From Flavobacterium sp. UBA7680 (GTDB taxonomy: Bacteria; Bacteroidota; Bacteroidia; Flavobacteriales; Flavobacteriaceae), in the NCBI RefSeq assembly GCF_002482975.1, contig NZ_DLHA01000019.1:484394-548393 (forward strand): a DNA stretch of 64,000 nucleotides. The letters run 5' to 3'. This document shows, piece after piece, positions 42,164-50,706 of this stretch (position 1 is its first letter; every line of letters begins with the position of its first letter). Position numbers and translations under genes: made by a program. Under the pieces are notes generated by a model. The model did not search any database, was not told where the DNA came from, and was given only the letters and a program-made list of their open reading frames with translations.

Positions 42164-43129
42164 ATGTTAAAAGTAGGAGTTTTAGGTGCTGGTCATCTTG
42201 GTAAAATACATTTACGCTTATTACAACAATCTGACAAATACGAATTAGTTGGATTTTACGACGAAAATCAAGAAAATGCCGAAAGAATCTCAAAAGAATT
42301 TGGCTATAAAAATTTCAGCACAATTGCAAAACTTATACACGCTGTCGATGTAATCGACATTGTTACTCCAACACTTTCTCACTATAAATGTGCAAAAGTG
42401 GCAATTAAATCAGGAAAACATATCTTTATTGAAAAACCAATTGCCAATACCGTTGAAGAAGCCGAAGAAATTATCGCTTTAGCAAAAGAATACAACGTAA
42501 AAGGACAAGTTGGTCATGTTGAACGTTTTAATCCAGCCTTTATCGCTACAAAAAACATGATCGAAAATCCGATGTTTATAGAAACGCATCGTTTGGCCGA
42601 ATTTAATCCGCGTGGTACAGATGTTCCTGTAGTTCTGGATTTAATGATTCATGACATTGATGCAATTTTAAGTGTTGTAAAATCAAAAGTAAAAAATATT
42701 AATGCAAGCGGTGTTTCGGTTATTAGTGAAACTCCGGATATTGCCAATGCCCGAATCGAGTTTGAAGATGGCTGTGTTGCCAATTTAACTGCCAGTAGAA
42801 TTTCTTTAAAGAATATGCGTAAATCACGTTTCTTTCAAAAAGACGCTTACATTTCAGTTGACTTTTTAGAGAAAAAATGTGAAGTAGTTCGTATGAAAGA
42901 TGCACCGGAAGTTCCGGGAGATTTTGACATGATCCTGCAAAATGCCGAAGGTGTAAAAAAACAAATCTATTTTACAAATCCTGATGTGGAGCAAAACAAC
43001 GCAATTCTTGACGAATTAGAATCTTTTGCACACGCAATCAATACCAATACAACTCCGGTTGTAACGCTTGAACAAGCAACAGATGCATTGCGTGTTGCTT
43101 ATCAAATTATTGATTGTTTCGATAAATAA
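42164..43129 (+). CDS. Gfo/Idh/MocA-family oxidoreductase
   Basis: A 321-aa NAD(P)-dependent dehydrogenase-like protein. Rossmann motif VGVLGAGHLGKIHLRLL at the N-terminus, IFIEKPIANTVEEA near residue 90 (the EKP lysine), and an alpha/beta C-terminal domain with DLMIHDIDAILS carrying the conserved histidine. The substrate, often a sugar or biliverdin-like compound in this superfamily, is unknown. It is followed after 92 bases by 3-hydroxybutyryl-CoA dehydrogenase, with a hairpin (43155-43191) between. Confidence 0.88.
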   Translation: MLKVGVLGAGHLGKIHLRLLQQSDKYELVGFYDENQENAERISKEFGYKNFSTIAKLIHAVDVIDIVTPTLSHYKCAKVAIKSGKHIFIEKPIANTVEEAEEIIALAKEYNVKGQVGHVERFNPAFIATKNMIENPMFIETHRLAEFNPRGTDVPVVLDLMIHDIDAILSVVKSKVKNINASGVSVISETPDIANARIEFEDGCVANLTASRISLKNMRKSRFFQKDAYISVDFLEKKCEVVRMKDAPEVPGDFDMILQNAEGVKKQIYFTNPDVEQNNAILDELESFAHAINTNTTPVVTLEQATDALRVAYQIIDCFDK

Positions 43130-43154
43130 TATAAAAATATAACTCATTATTTTT

Positions 43155-43191
43155 AAGGTTTAAAGCTGGCAAAAAAGCCACTTTAAACCTT
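43155..43191. terminator. Hairpin between the oxidoreductase and hbd genes
   Basis: AAGGTTTAAAG pairs with CTTTAAACCTT, with an inner TGGC/GCCA stem. No clear T tract follows, so it may be a weak terminator or a processing hairpin. Confidence 0.5.
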
Positions 43192-43221
43192 AACTTTTAA
43201 AATTTAAATACCAAAAACAAA

Positions 43222-44109
43222 ATGAAAACTATAGCTGTAATTGGTGCAGGAACAATGGGTAACGGGATTGCTCATACATTTGCACAAAGCGGATTTACTG
43301 TAAAACTAATCGACGTTTCTGAAAAATCATTAGATAAAGGAATGGCAACTATTGCGGCCAATTTAGACCGTATGCTTTCAAAAGGAACAATTACGCAGGA
43401 AGATGTTGCTAAAACAATCACCAATATTATTACTTATACTGATATTAAAGACGGCGTTGTTGGCGCTGATTTAGTTGTTGAAGCTGCAACCGAAAATGTA
43501 GAATTAAAACTAAACATTTTCAAGCAGTTAAACGAAGCTTGTTCTCACAATACCATTTTAGCAACCAATACATCTTCAATTTCAATTACTCAAATTGGTT
43601 CTGTTGTTGCACATCCTGAACGTGTTATCGGAATGCACTTTATGAATCCGGTGCCAATTATGAAATTGGTTGAAATCATTCGCGGTTACAATACCAGCGA
43701 TGAAGTAACAAAAATCATCATGGATTTATCTGAGAAATTAGGTAAAGTTCCTGTTGAAGTAAACGATTATCCAGGTTTCGTAGCAAACAGAATTTTAATG
43801 CCAATGCTAAACGAAGCAATCGAAACGTTATATAATAAAGTTGCGGGAGTTTACGAAATTGACACCGTAATGAAATTAGGAATGGGACATCCAATGGGAC
43901 CACTTCAATTAGCTGATTTTATTGGTCTTGACGTCTGTCTTGCTATTTTAAACGTAATGTACGAAGGTTTCAAAAATCCAAAATATGCTCCTTGCCCATT
44001 ATTAGTTAATATGGTTAGAGCCGGAAAACTGGGTGTTAAATCTGGAGAAGGTTTTTACGATTACAGCGAAAGTAAAAAAGCAGAGAAAATTTCGAAGCAG
44101 TTTATTTAG
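43222..44109 (+). CDS. hbd: 3-hydroxybutyryl-CoA dehydrogenase
   Basis: NAD(P)-dependent oxidation or reduction of short-chain 3-hydroxyacyl-CoA. The 295-aa length fits the bacterial Hbd/PaaH type. Motifs: AVIGAGTMGNGIAHTFAQ (dinucleotide loop), ILATNTSSISITQIG and the catalytic-His region GMHFMNPVPIMKLVEI near residue 140, then a C-terminal helical domain ending GEGFYDYS. It could serve fatty-acid or amino-acid breakdown. No beta-oxidation partners are adjacent. Confidence 0.93.
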   Translation: MKTIAVIGAGTMGNGIAHTFAQSGFTVKLIDVSEKSLDKGMATIAANLDRMLSKGTITQEDVAKTITNIITYTDIKDGVVGADLVVEAATENVELKLNIFKQLNEACSHNTILATNTSSISITQIGSVVAHPERVIGMHFMNPVPIMKLVEIIRGYNTSDEVTKIIMDLSEKLGKVPVEVNDYPGFVANRILMPMLNEAIETLYNKVAGVYEIDTVMKLGMGHPMGPLQLADFIGLDVCLAILNVMYEGFKNPKYAPCPLLVNMVRAGKLGVKSGEGFYDYSESKKAEKISKQFI

Positions 44110-44127
44110 AAAATAATCTAAACAATT

Positions 44128-44715
44128 ATGAGGAATCTGTTTTTAATTTTTGTGTATTTTACAGCAACAATTTGTATATCTCAAAACACAGATCCAAATT
44201 CTGATAAACAATTTACAATTCATGAAATTGACAGCATCTCTGAAAAAAATGGCAGATATATAATTTCTGAAGGAAAAACAGAAGCGACTCTCGAAATTAA
44301 AGCTAAGAGGCAAAAGACAAAAATTCTAAACGGAAGCGGAGGTTTCTCATACAATCTTTATCAGTATCATTTTAATGAAGAGAAATACAATGCATTATCA
44401 CAAATAGAACAAAGAAAATATAATTTTGATAAATACACTAATTTAATAAAAGGAGAATACCATCAGGCAATTCACTATGAAAATGCATATACTGAAAATA
44501 TTTATGGTGAGTTTTATTATTTTAAAACGTCGCTTTTTTATGTAAAAATTAGAATTATTAAATCAGAAAATAATAAAGAAGATATTTCAGAAACAATCAG
44601 CTTAAGTCTTGCAGAATTAGACGATCCAAAAGAAATAAAAAGTTCTTTCATTAATGTAAAAAGCTGGGTAAGCGAACAAAATAATGAAATATTAAAGATT
44701 TACAATCGAAAATGA
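44128..44715 (+). CDS. Exported protein of unknown function
   Basis: A 195-aa protein with a signal peptide (MRNLFLIFVYFTATICISQN) and a charged mature domain rich in Lys, Glu, Tyr and Asn. No motif is recognised. The last codons overlap the YggS-type gene by 4 bases (ATGA), and hbd ends 18 bases upstream, so it is likely in one operon with both. Codon use is normal. Confidence 0.7.
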   Translation: MRNLFLIFVYFTATICISQNTDPNSDKQFTIHEIDSISEKNGRYIISEGKTEATLEIKAKRQKTKILNGSGGFSYNLYQYHFNEEKYNALSQIEQRKYNFDKYTNLIKGEYHQAIHYENAYTENIYGEFYYFKTSLFYVKIRIIKSENNKEDISETISLSLAELDDPKEIKSSFINVKSWVSEQNNEILKIYNRK

Positions 44716-45386
44716 GTGCAATAAAGCAAAATCTGATTCAAATAAAATCAACAATTCCTGAACACGTAACTCTTGTTGCCGTTTCAAAAACAAAACCTGT
44801 TTCAGATTTGGTACAGGCTTATGAAGCTGGCCAGCGCATTTTTGGAGAAAACAAAATTCAGGAAATGACCGAGAAATGGGAACAAATGCCAAAAGACATT
44901 CAATGGCATATGATTGGTCATGTTCAGTCAAATAAAGTCAAATTTATGGCACCATTTGTGAGTTTGATTCACGGTGTTGACAGTTTGAAATTATTACAAG
45001 AAATAAACAAGCAAGCTTTAAAAAATAACAGAACAATAGATTGTCTTCTTCAAATATATATTGCCGAAGAAGAATCTAAATTTGGTTTAGACGAAAACGA
45101 ACTAAATGAACTTTTAACTTCTGTGGAGTTTAAAGAGTTAAAAAATATTCGTATCTTAGGTTTAATGGGAATGGCAACCTTTACAGAAGATCAAAATCAA
45201 ATAAAAAAAGAATTTACCCATTTAAAATCGATTTTTGATTCATTAAAAAATATTGATGGATATGGTAAAGACGCACTTCAGTGCGTATCTACAATTTCTA
45301 TGGGAATGTCCGGAGATTATCAACTCGCAATAGAATGCGGCAGTACAATGGTTCGCATTGGAAGCAGCATTTTTGGAGGAAGATAA
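44712..45386 (+). CDS. YggS-family PLP homeostasis protein
   Basis: A 224-aa PLP-binding protein of the alanine-racemase-like barrel fold, which balances free pyridoxal phosphate. The PLP lysine is Lys26 in LVAVSKTKPVSDL. Other motifs are FGENKIQEM, WHMIGHVQSNKVKF and the C-terminal STISMGMSGDYQLAIECGST. No racemase C-terminal domain is present. It is translationally coupled to the exported protein upstream. Confidence 0.92.
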   Translation: MSAIKQNLIQIKSTIPEHVTLVAVSKTKPVSDLVQAYEAGQRIFGENKIQEMTEKWEQMPKDIQWHMIGHVQSNKVKFMAPFVSLIHGVDSLKLLQEINKQALKNNRTIDCLLQIYIAEEESKFGLDENELNELLTSVEFKELKNIRILGLMGMATFTEDQNQIKKEFTHLKSIFDSLKNIDGYGKDALQCVSTISMGMSGDYQLAIECGSTMVRIGSSIFGGR

Positions 45387-45399
45387 TTTTTCAAAAGCC

Positions 45400-45425
45400 A
45401 CAATCGTAAGACGCACTGCGGTGCG
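45400..45425. repeat. 'GTAAGACGCACTGCGGTGCGC' palindrome
   Basis: TAAGACGCACTGCGGTGCGCCTCTAC is a short palindrome related to the GTAGACGCACTGCTGTGCGTC units at 53938 and 54215. It is followed by ACTGAATACTAAAAACTGAG words up to the exonuclease gene. Confidence 0.65.
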
Positions 45426-45471
45426 CCTCTACAAAAAACTGAATACTAAAAACTGAGACTGAACACTTAAT

Positions 45472-46833
45472 TTGTACGCAATACTTGACATAGAAACTAC
45501 TGGAGGACAGTTTAATGAAGAAGGAATTACTGAAATTGCCATCTATAAATTTGATGGACATGAAGTAATAGACCAGTTCATAAGCCTTGTCAATCCTGAA
45601 ATTCCCATTCAGCCTTTCGTAGTAAAACTGACCGGAATCAACAATGCTATGTTACGTTCTGCTCCAAAGTTTTACGAAGTTGCCAAACGCATTATCGAAA
45701 TTACTACCGACTGCGTTATTGTCGCACACAACGCATCTTTTGACTACCGAATTTTAAGAACAGAATTCAGACGTTTAGGCTACGATTTTGAAGCCAGAAC
45801 ACTTTGTACAGTAGAATTAGCCAAAAAACTAATTCCAGAACAGCCATCGTACAGTTTAGGAAAACTAGTGCGTGCACTCGGAATTCCAATGGCCGACAGA
45901 CATCGCGCCAGCGGAGATGCAATGGCAACCACAAAGCTTTTCAAAATGCTTCTTGAAAAAGATGTCGAAAAAACAATCGTAAAAGACTTTATAAAACTTG
46001 AAATCGAAAAAGGAATTGCACCAAAATTCCTTGATCTTTTAAGTCAAATGCCTACTAAAACCGGCGTTTATTATATTTATAATGAAAGCGGAACTCTAAT
46101 ATATATTGGCAAAAGCCAAAATATCAAAAAGAGAATCAATCAGCATTTTACCGGAATCACAACCAAAAGTAAAAAAATACAAACCGAAGTTTTTACCATA
46201 ACCTATGATGAAACCGGAAGCGAATTAATCGCACTTTTAAAAGAAAGTCAGGAAGTAAAAATAAACCGTCCGAGATACAATCGTTCGCAAAAAAAATCAT
46301 TTTTCCCATTTGCCTTATATGCTGAAAAAGATGCTAATGGTTATTTGAACTTAAAACTCGAAAAAGCCGACGGACGTAAAAAAGAAATTACATCTTATGC
46401 TTCTTTACAGGAAGGCAAAAATGCACTTTTTAAATTCACTTCAAAATATCATTTGTGTCAAAAATTAACTGGCTTATATCAAAGTAAAAAAGAGTGTTTT
46501 CAATATAAAATAAAGGAATGCGACGGCGCTTGTATTGGCGAAGTTACTCCAGAAATATATAATTTAAGAGTACAGCAGTTTATCTCTGAAAACAGTTTCG
46601 AAAACAAAAGCATGATTTTAATAGACAGAGGTCGAAATGTAAACGAAAGAAGCGCTATTTTAATTGAAAACGGAACCTATCAAGGTTATGCTTATTACGA
46701 TCTTAACTATCAGATTAACAATATAGATATCCTAAAGAATATTCTAATACCAATGCAACACAACCGCGATGTAAAAAACATTATACAAAACTACATTCGC
46801 AAGAGTAAATCTCTTAAAATCCTCAATTTTTAA
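45472..46833 (+). CDS. DEDDh exonuclease fused to a GIY-YIG nuclease domain
   Basis: A 453-aa two-nuclease fusion. Residues 1-160 are a DnaQ/epsilon-type 3'-5' exonuclease: YAILDIETTGG (Asp6, Glu8), VAHNASFDYRIL and HRASGDA (the DEDDh His/Asp). Residues about 195-275 are a GIY-YIG domain like the N-terminus of UvrC or of Cho: GVYYIY at 198-203, YIG at 211-213. A C-terminal UvrC-like cysteine region follows (CQKLTGLY, KECFQYKIKECDGACIGE). The start is TTG at 45472; no ATG lies nearby and the DIETTGG motif demands this N-terminus. A role in excision repair is inferred. Confidence 0.88.
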   Translation: MYAILDIETTGGQFNEEGITEIAIYKFDGHEVIDQFISLVNPEIPIQPFVVKLTGINNAMLRSAPKFYEVAKRIIEITTDCVIVAHNASFDYRILRTEFRRLGYDFEARTLCTVELAKKLIPEQPSYSLGKLVRALGIPMADRHRASGDAMATTKLFKMLLEKDVEKTIVKDFIKLEIEKGIAPKFLDLLSQMPTKTGVYYIYNESGTLIYIGKSQNIKKRINQHFTGITTKSKKIQTEVFTITYDETGSELIALLKESQEVKINRPRYNRSQKKSFFPFALYAEKDANGYLNLKLEKADGRKKEITSYASLQEGKNALFKFTSKYHLCQKLTGLYQSKKECFQYKIKECDGACIGEVTPEIYNLRVQQFISENSFENKSMILIDRGRNVNERSAILIENGTYQGYAYYDLNYQINNIDILKNILIPMQHNRDVKNIIQNYIRKSKSLKILNF

Positions 46834-46850
46834 CAAAACAAAACTTTCAT

Positions 46851-46858
46851 TATCTTCG
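46851..46858 (+). promoter_or_regulatory. -7-like box directly before the ion channel gene
   Basis: TATCTTCG at 46851-46858, a one-base variant of TAnnTTTG, ends 5 bases before ATG 46864, so the transcript would have almost no leader. Confidence 0.4.
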
Positions 46859-46863
46859 CAGAT

Positions 46864-47703
46864 ATGAAAAACAGAAAATCAAAATACGAAATCTTTAGAG
46901 AAAAAATCAAAATTATCCTTTATGGCACAAACACCATTTTAGGGCGAATGTTCGATTTAGTTCTTTTAGGGTTGATTTTATTAAGCGTTCTTTTGATTAT
47001 GATGGAAACCGTTCAGGGAATCAATCAAAAATACCATCAACAACTTATTATCTGCGAATGGATTATAACTATATTCTTCACAATCGAATATATCTTAAGG
47101 ATTATATCCATTCAAAAACCCATTAAATACATTTTCAGCTTTTACGGAATCATCGATTTACTCGCCGTATTGCCCATGTATTTATCAATATTCTTCCCCG
47201 GCGCAAGCGTCTTATCTGTTATTAGAGCATTACGTTTTTTCAGATTATTCAAAATATTACATATTCCGCAAATCTCCCATCAATCGGCACAGCTTCGGGA
47301 TGCGATTGAAGCCAGTAAAGAAAAGATTTTAGTATTCATCTATTTTGTACTCATCAGCACCGTAATCATTGGTACAATTATGTACTTAGTCGAAGGCAAA
47401 GAATCAGGATTTACCAGTATCCCAATGGGAATTTATTGGACAATAGTAACCTTAACAACAGTTGGTTATGGCGACATTTCACCTCAATCACCTTTAGGAC
47501 AGTTTATTGCAGCATTAGTAATGATTTTAGGTTACGGAATCATTGCAGTTCCAACCGGAATTGTAACAGCAGAATTTGCAAAAAGCAGCCTAAAAAATAA
47601 TACTATAAATAGCAAAAAAACATGCAAAAAGTGTCAATCGCAAGTACATTTTGACAATGCCAAATACTGCTACGAATGCGGAACCCAATTGCCAAATAAT
47701 TAA
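46864..47703 (+). CDS. Voltage-gated potassium channel with zinc-ribbon tail
   Basis: A 279-aa six-helix Kv-type channel. S1-S3 hydrophobic helices lie at about 27-47, 60-80 and 90-110. S4 voltage sensor has RALRFFRLFK (121-130). The pore selectivity filter is TVGYGD (199-204) and S6 is rich in Gly and Ile. The cytoplasmic end carries two CxxC pairs, C254/C257 and C269/C272 (CKKCQSQ, CYECG), which form a zinc-ribbon-like knob. The ligand or partner of the knob is unknown. Confidence 0.92.
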   Translation: MKNRKSKYEIFREKIKIILYGTNTILGRMFDLVLLGLILLSVLLIMMETVQGINQKYHQQLIICEWIITIFFTIEYILRIISIQKPIKYIFSFYGIIDLLAVLPMYLSIFFPGASVLSVIRALRFFRLFKILHIPQISHQSAQLRDAIEASKEKILVFIYFVLISTVIIGTIMYLVEGKESGFTSIPMGIYWTIVTLTTVGYGDISPQSPLGQFIAALVMILGYGIIAVPTGIVTAEFAKSSLKNNTINSKKTCKKCQSQVHFDNAKYCYECGTQLPNN

Positions 47704-47705
47704 TT

Positions 47706-47850
47706 TATGGAGCTAATCCAGCTGTACATTGCAACTCCTCCTTATCTTTGTTGTTTTTTTAAGGCATAAAAGGAGCTTCCGCTGGTCGCTCTTTTACACC
47801 AAAAAAAACGAACAAATATAAGTCCGGGGTTTCCATTTCCATCTGGGCTA
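47706..47850. repeat. 'CCAGCTGTAC...CATCTGGGCTA' repeat forming the miaA upstream region
   Basis: The reverse complement begins TTTAGCCCAGATGGAAATGG and ends near GTACAGCTGGATTAGCTCC. Its start resembles the element at 13972 (TTTAGCCCCGATAGAAACG). It ends 7 bases before the miaA ATG and contains TATCTTTG at 47743-47750, a perfect -7 box on the plus strand. Confidence 0.6.
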
Positions 47851-47856
47851 AAAAAT

Positions 47857-48777
47857 ATGAAATACCTAATCACCATTGTCGGACCAACAGCTATAGGCAA
47901 AACAGCCTTAAGTATTGCTTTGGCACAACATTTTAAATGTGAAATCGTTTCTTGCGACAGTCGTCAGTTTTTTAAAGAAATGACCATCGGAACCGCAGTT
48001 CCCAATCAAGAAGAATTAAATTCAGCCAAACATCATTTCATTCAAAATAAATCCATCTTCGAAAATTACACAGTTGGAGATTACGAAAAAGAAGCTTTAA
48101 CTAAAATTGAAGAACTATTTCAAAACAATGATTTTGTAATCCTTATTGGCGGATCTGGCTTATACGTTGATGCAATTTTAAAAGGCTTCGATGAATTTCC
48201 GGAAATTGATCCAGAAGTTCGTTCTCAAGTAAATTCAAATTACGAAAAACTCGGAATTGAATATCTTCAGGAACAATTAAAAATTTTAGATCCAGAATAT
48301 TATCAAAAAATAACTTTAGAAAACCCACAAACACTGCAAAATCCACAGCGAATAATGCGTTTTGTAGAAGTATGCATTGGTTCTCAAAAACCCTATTCTT
48401 CCTTTTTAAATCAAAAGAAAAACAACAGAGACTTCACTCCTATTTTAATAGGTTTAGACGCTGACAGAGAAATCATTTACAACCGAATCAACCAGCGTGT
48501 TGACATTATGATGAACGAAGGTTTACTGGAAGAAGCCAAAGCATTGTATCCTAATAAAGCGTTAAATGCACTTCAAACCGTGGGTTATAGAGAATTATTT
48601 AGTTATTTTGACGAAGAATTCACCTTGCCATTTGCCATTGAAGAAATCAAAAAAAATACCCGAAGATTCTCCAAAAGGCAATTAACGTGGTTCAAACGAA
48701 ATGAAAACACAAAATGGTTTGATTATGCGACAGATAGAAAAGAAATTTTAAGTTATATAGAAACTGTAATAAAATGA
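47857..48777 (+). CDS. miaA: tRNA dimethylallyltransferase
   Basis: Adds the isopentenyl group to N6 of A37 in tRNAs reading UNN codons. The 306-aa protein has P-loop IVGPTAIGKTALSIALA at the N-terminus, EIVSCDSRQFF (catalytic Asp), the tRNA-binding swinging region near ENPQTLQNPQRIMRFVEV, and ALQTVGYREL. Ends with KRQLTWFKR, typical of the family. The small membrane protein gene overlaps its end by 4 bases. Its upstream region is a repeat element. Confidence 0.96.
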   Translation: MKYLITIVGPTAIGKTALSIALAQHFKCEIVSCDSRQFFKEMTIGTAVPNQEELNSAKHHFIQNKSIFENYTVGDYEKEALTKIEELFQNNDFVILIGGSGLYVDAILKGFDEFPEIDPEVRSQVNSNYEKLGIEYLQEQLKILDPEYYQKITLENPQTLQNPQRIMRFVEVCIGSQKPYSSFLNQKKNNRDFTPILIGLDADREIIYNRINQRVDIMMNEGLLEEAKALYPNKALNALQTVGYRELFSYFDEEFTLPFAIEEIKKNTRRFSKRQLTWFKRNENTKWFDYATDRKEILSYIETVIK

Positions 48778-48989
48778 AATTTTTAAAACTCATAGGAGAT
48801 ATTTTCTTTGTTTTCTGCACAGTTGTTTTAACTACAGCATTCTATACAACACTTAAGGAAAAAATTGAAAAACCAAATTTTAAAAATTTAGATACTACAG
48901 GATTTATAATTTTTGGAATAATCGTATTAGGTCTTATTTTTATAAGCTTTAAAATAGTATCAGCATATTTCAAAAAATCCAAAATTTAA
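48774..48989 (+). CDS. Small two-helix membrane protein
   Basis: A 71-aa protein with hydrophobic helices at about residues 5-27 and 42-65, a short charged middle (LKEKIEKPNFKNLDTTG) and a Lys-rich end. It overlaps miaA by 4 bases (ATGA), so it is translated with it. No family is recognised. The overlap and typical membrane profile argue that it is real. Confidence 0.65.
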   Translation: MKFLKLIGDIFFVFCTVVLTTAFYTTLKEKIEKPNFKNLDTTGFIIFGIIVLGLIFISFKIVSAYFKKSKI

Positions 48990-49068
48990 AATCTATTCTC
49001 TTTCATCTTTCTTCTATTCTCAAATAGAAAAAATCTAAACTCAACAATCTAAAATCTAAAATTAAAAA

Positions 49069-49815
49069 ATGCCAATATCTCCAAATTTCACATCAGTTTT
49101 AAGTAAAGACTGGGAAATCAATTTCACACAATGCACGCCAACAGGTTTCTTAAAATATACCGATTTGTGTAATATTTTACAATTAACCGCCGCAGCACAT
49201 TCTGAAATTGGAGGAATTAGTTTTTATGATATGCAGGAATTTCACCAAGCCTGGGTTTTAAGCCGAATGCGCGTTGAAGTTCACGCTTTACCAAAATGGC
49301 AGGATGTTGTAACCGTAAAAACATGGATTAATAGTTTAGAAAATTCACGTTCAGTTCGTGCGTTAGAAATGTATGTAAACGGAAAAAAAATCGTCGGCTG
49401 CGAAACGTATTGGGCTGTTTTTAATACACAGGCACGCCGTCCAGAAGCTTTAGCACTTCCGTACGAGCATTTCGAATTATTCCCAGAAAAAAGAGCTACA
49501 GAAGAAGGTTTTTCTAAAATAAACATCAATCACGAAAAAGAAGCCGTTTTTGAAAAAACAGTTTATTTATCTGATTTAGACATTGTAAATCACGTAAATA
49601 ACGTAAAATATCTGGAATGGTGCCTTGATCACGTTGACCCAAAAAGAATCATGAAACAAGAAGTTAAAAGCTTCGAAATGAATTTCATGAAAGAGCTTTC
49701 ATTAAAAGATAATGTTGTAATTCATGAAAGCGAAGATGATGATCATACAACAGCAACATTTAGCATTACAAAAGGTGAAAAAACTTGCTTTGCTTTGGAA
49801 CTTCATTGGAAATAA
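49069..49815 (+). CDS. Acyl-ACP thioesterase
   Basis: A 248-aa double-hotdog thioesterase that releases fatty acids from acyl carrier protein. Motifs: an N-terminal hotdog with TGFLKYTDLCNILQLTAAAH and AWVLSRMRVEVHALPKWQD, and a second with DLDIVNHVNNVKYLEWCLD, which holds the catalytic Asn/His region. Length and order match the bacterial FatA-like type. It is preceded by AATCTAAAATCT words (49020-49065) and followed by a large palindromic repeat. Confidence 0.9.
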   Translation: MPISPNFTSVLSKDWEINFTQCTPTGFLKYTDLCNILQLTAAAHSEIGGISFYDMQEFHQAWVLSRMRVEVHALPKWQDVVTVKTWINSLENSRSVRALEMYVNGKKIVGCETYWAVFNTQARRPEALALPYEHFELFPEKRATEEGFSKININHEKEAVFEKTVYLSDLDIVNHVNNVKYLEWCLDHVDPKRIMKQEVKSFEMNFMKELSLKDNVVIHESEDDDHTTATFSITKGEKTCFALELHWK

Positions 49816-50178
49816 AATTGCCCACTGATTAAACTGATTAAACGGGTTAGCGCAGATTTTTAATTTAAAACGTGATTCTAGCAATAGTGAACAGGTGAAG
49901 CAATTCGCTGCTAAAACTTTTTGATCTATAAAACTTAAAATTTGTATAGTCCCTACGGGACAAAAATCATTTCTTTTATAATGTTCTACCGAGATATAAT
50001 CTCTACGAGATAATTTTATCTTCATTATTTCTAAGTAAAGAACTCCGTTAGGAGTTAAAGATCGGTAGAAAATTAATGTGCGTCACAACAATTAATGTCC
50101 CGTAGGGACATCTCTAATATTGTATTCATAAAAAACGATGCGATTCAATAACCGCATCGTTTTTTCTTTCAATCAAAA
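49816..50178. repeat. Gene-free gap with a 161-bp nested palindromic element
   Basis: The outer arms GTCCCTACGGGAC (49949-49961) and GTCCCGTAGGGAC (50097-50109) are perfect reverse complements, 13 of 13. Inner arms TTCTACCGA (49984-49992) and TCGGTAGAA (50062-50070) pair as well. Between them sit two self-complementary units, ATCTCTACGAGAT (49999-50011) and AACTCCGTTAGGAGTT (50041-50056). A separate hairpin, AAACGATGCGATT/ACCGCATCGTTTTT (50133-50164), is probably the TPR operon terminator. No gene is visible. Confidence 0.75.
50133..50164 (-). terminator. Terminator of the rtcB-prfH operon
   Basis: AAAAACGATGCG pairs with CGCATCGTTTTT around a loop, 15 bases after the stop of the TPR gene on the minus strand, with a T tract. 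Confidence 0.75.
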
Positions 50179-50706
50179 TCATTTCGATTTCTTTTTAGAA
50201 TCTTTTTTAGATTTCTTTTTCTTCTTTAGCAAATCAATTTTGCCTTCAATTCTTTTCTCTACATCGCTAATATTGCATTCGTATGCAAATTGTAAAGAAT
50301 GAAGCTTAGCATTTTTAATCTCCTTTAATGCTTTCTTAAACTCATGTTGTGCTTCAAAAAGAATCGCTTTTTTAACGTAAATATCAGATTTATTAATTCC
50401 TTTTATTGTTAAAGCAAAATCAATTAATTTTTGTGCTTCTTCATAATCTTCGTTTAAAATTAAAGTCTGCAAATAATACGGATAAACTTCAAGCGCATGA
50501 ATATTTATCGATAAAGCCTCCTGAAAATAGGATTTTGCCTCTTCATAATTCATTAATTGTTCTGCCTGAATTCTTCCGTACAAACACAAAACCATTGTAT
50601 TTTTTGCATCATAAGAAAAAGCATAATCTAAAGATTCAATCGTTTCTTCAAGCGAATACGGATAGTTATCCAAAGCTTGAAAAAGGTATTTATCAATTGT
50701 TTTCAT
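50179..50706 (-). CDS. TPR-like helical repeat protein, last gene of the rtcB-prfH operon
   Basis: A 175-aa protein. Three or four tetratricopeptide-like helix pairs are visible (LDYAFSYDAKNTMVLCLYGR, NYEEAKSYFQEALSINIHAL, DYEEAQKLIDFALTIKG, EFKKALKEIKNAKLHSL). It ends in a very basic tail of lysines and serines (residues about 158-175) that could contact RNA or ribosomes. Its start overlaps the end of prfH by 14 bases, so its expression is tied to PrfH. I know of no established role in RNA repair; a scaffold or ribosome-binding role is inference. Confidence 0.8.
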   Translation of the reverse strand: MKTIDKYLFQALDNYPYSLEETIESLDYAFSYDAKNTMVLCLYGRIQAEQLMNYEEAKSYFQEALSINIHALEVYPYYLQTLILNEDYEEAQKLIDFALTIKGINKSDIYVKKAILFEAQHEFKKALKEIKNAKLHSLQFAYECNISDVEKRIEGKIDLLKKKKKSKKDSKKKSK

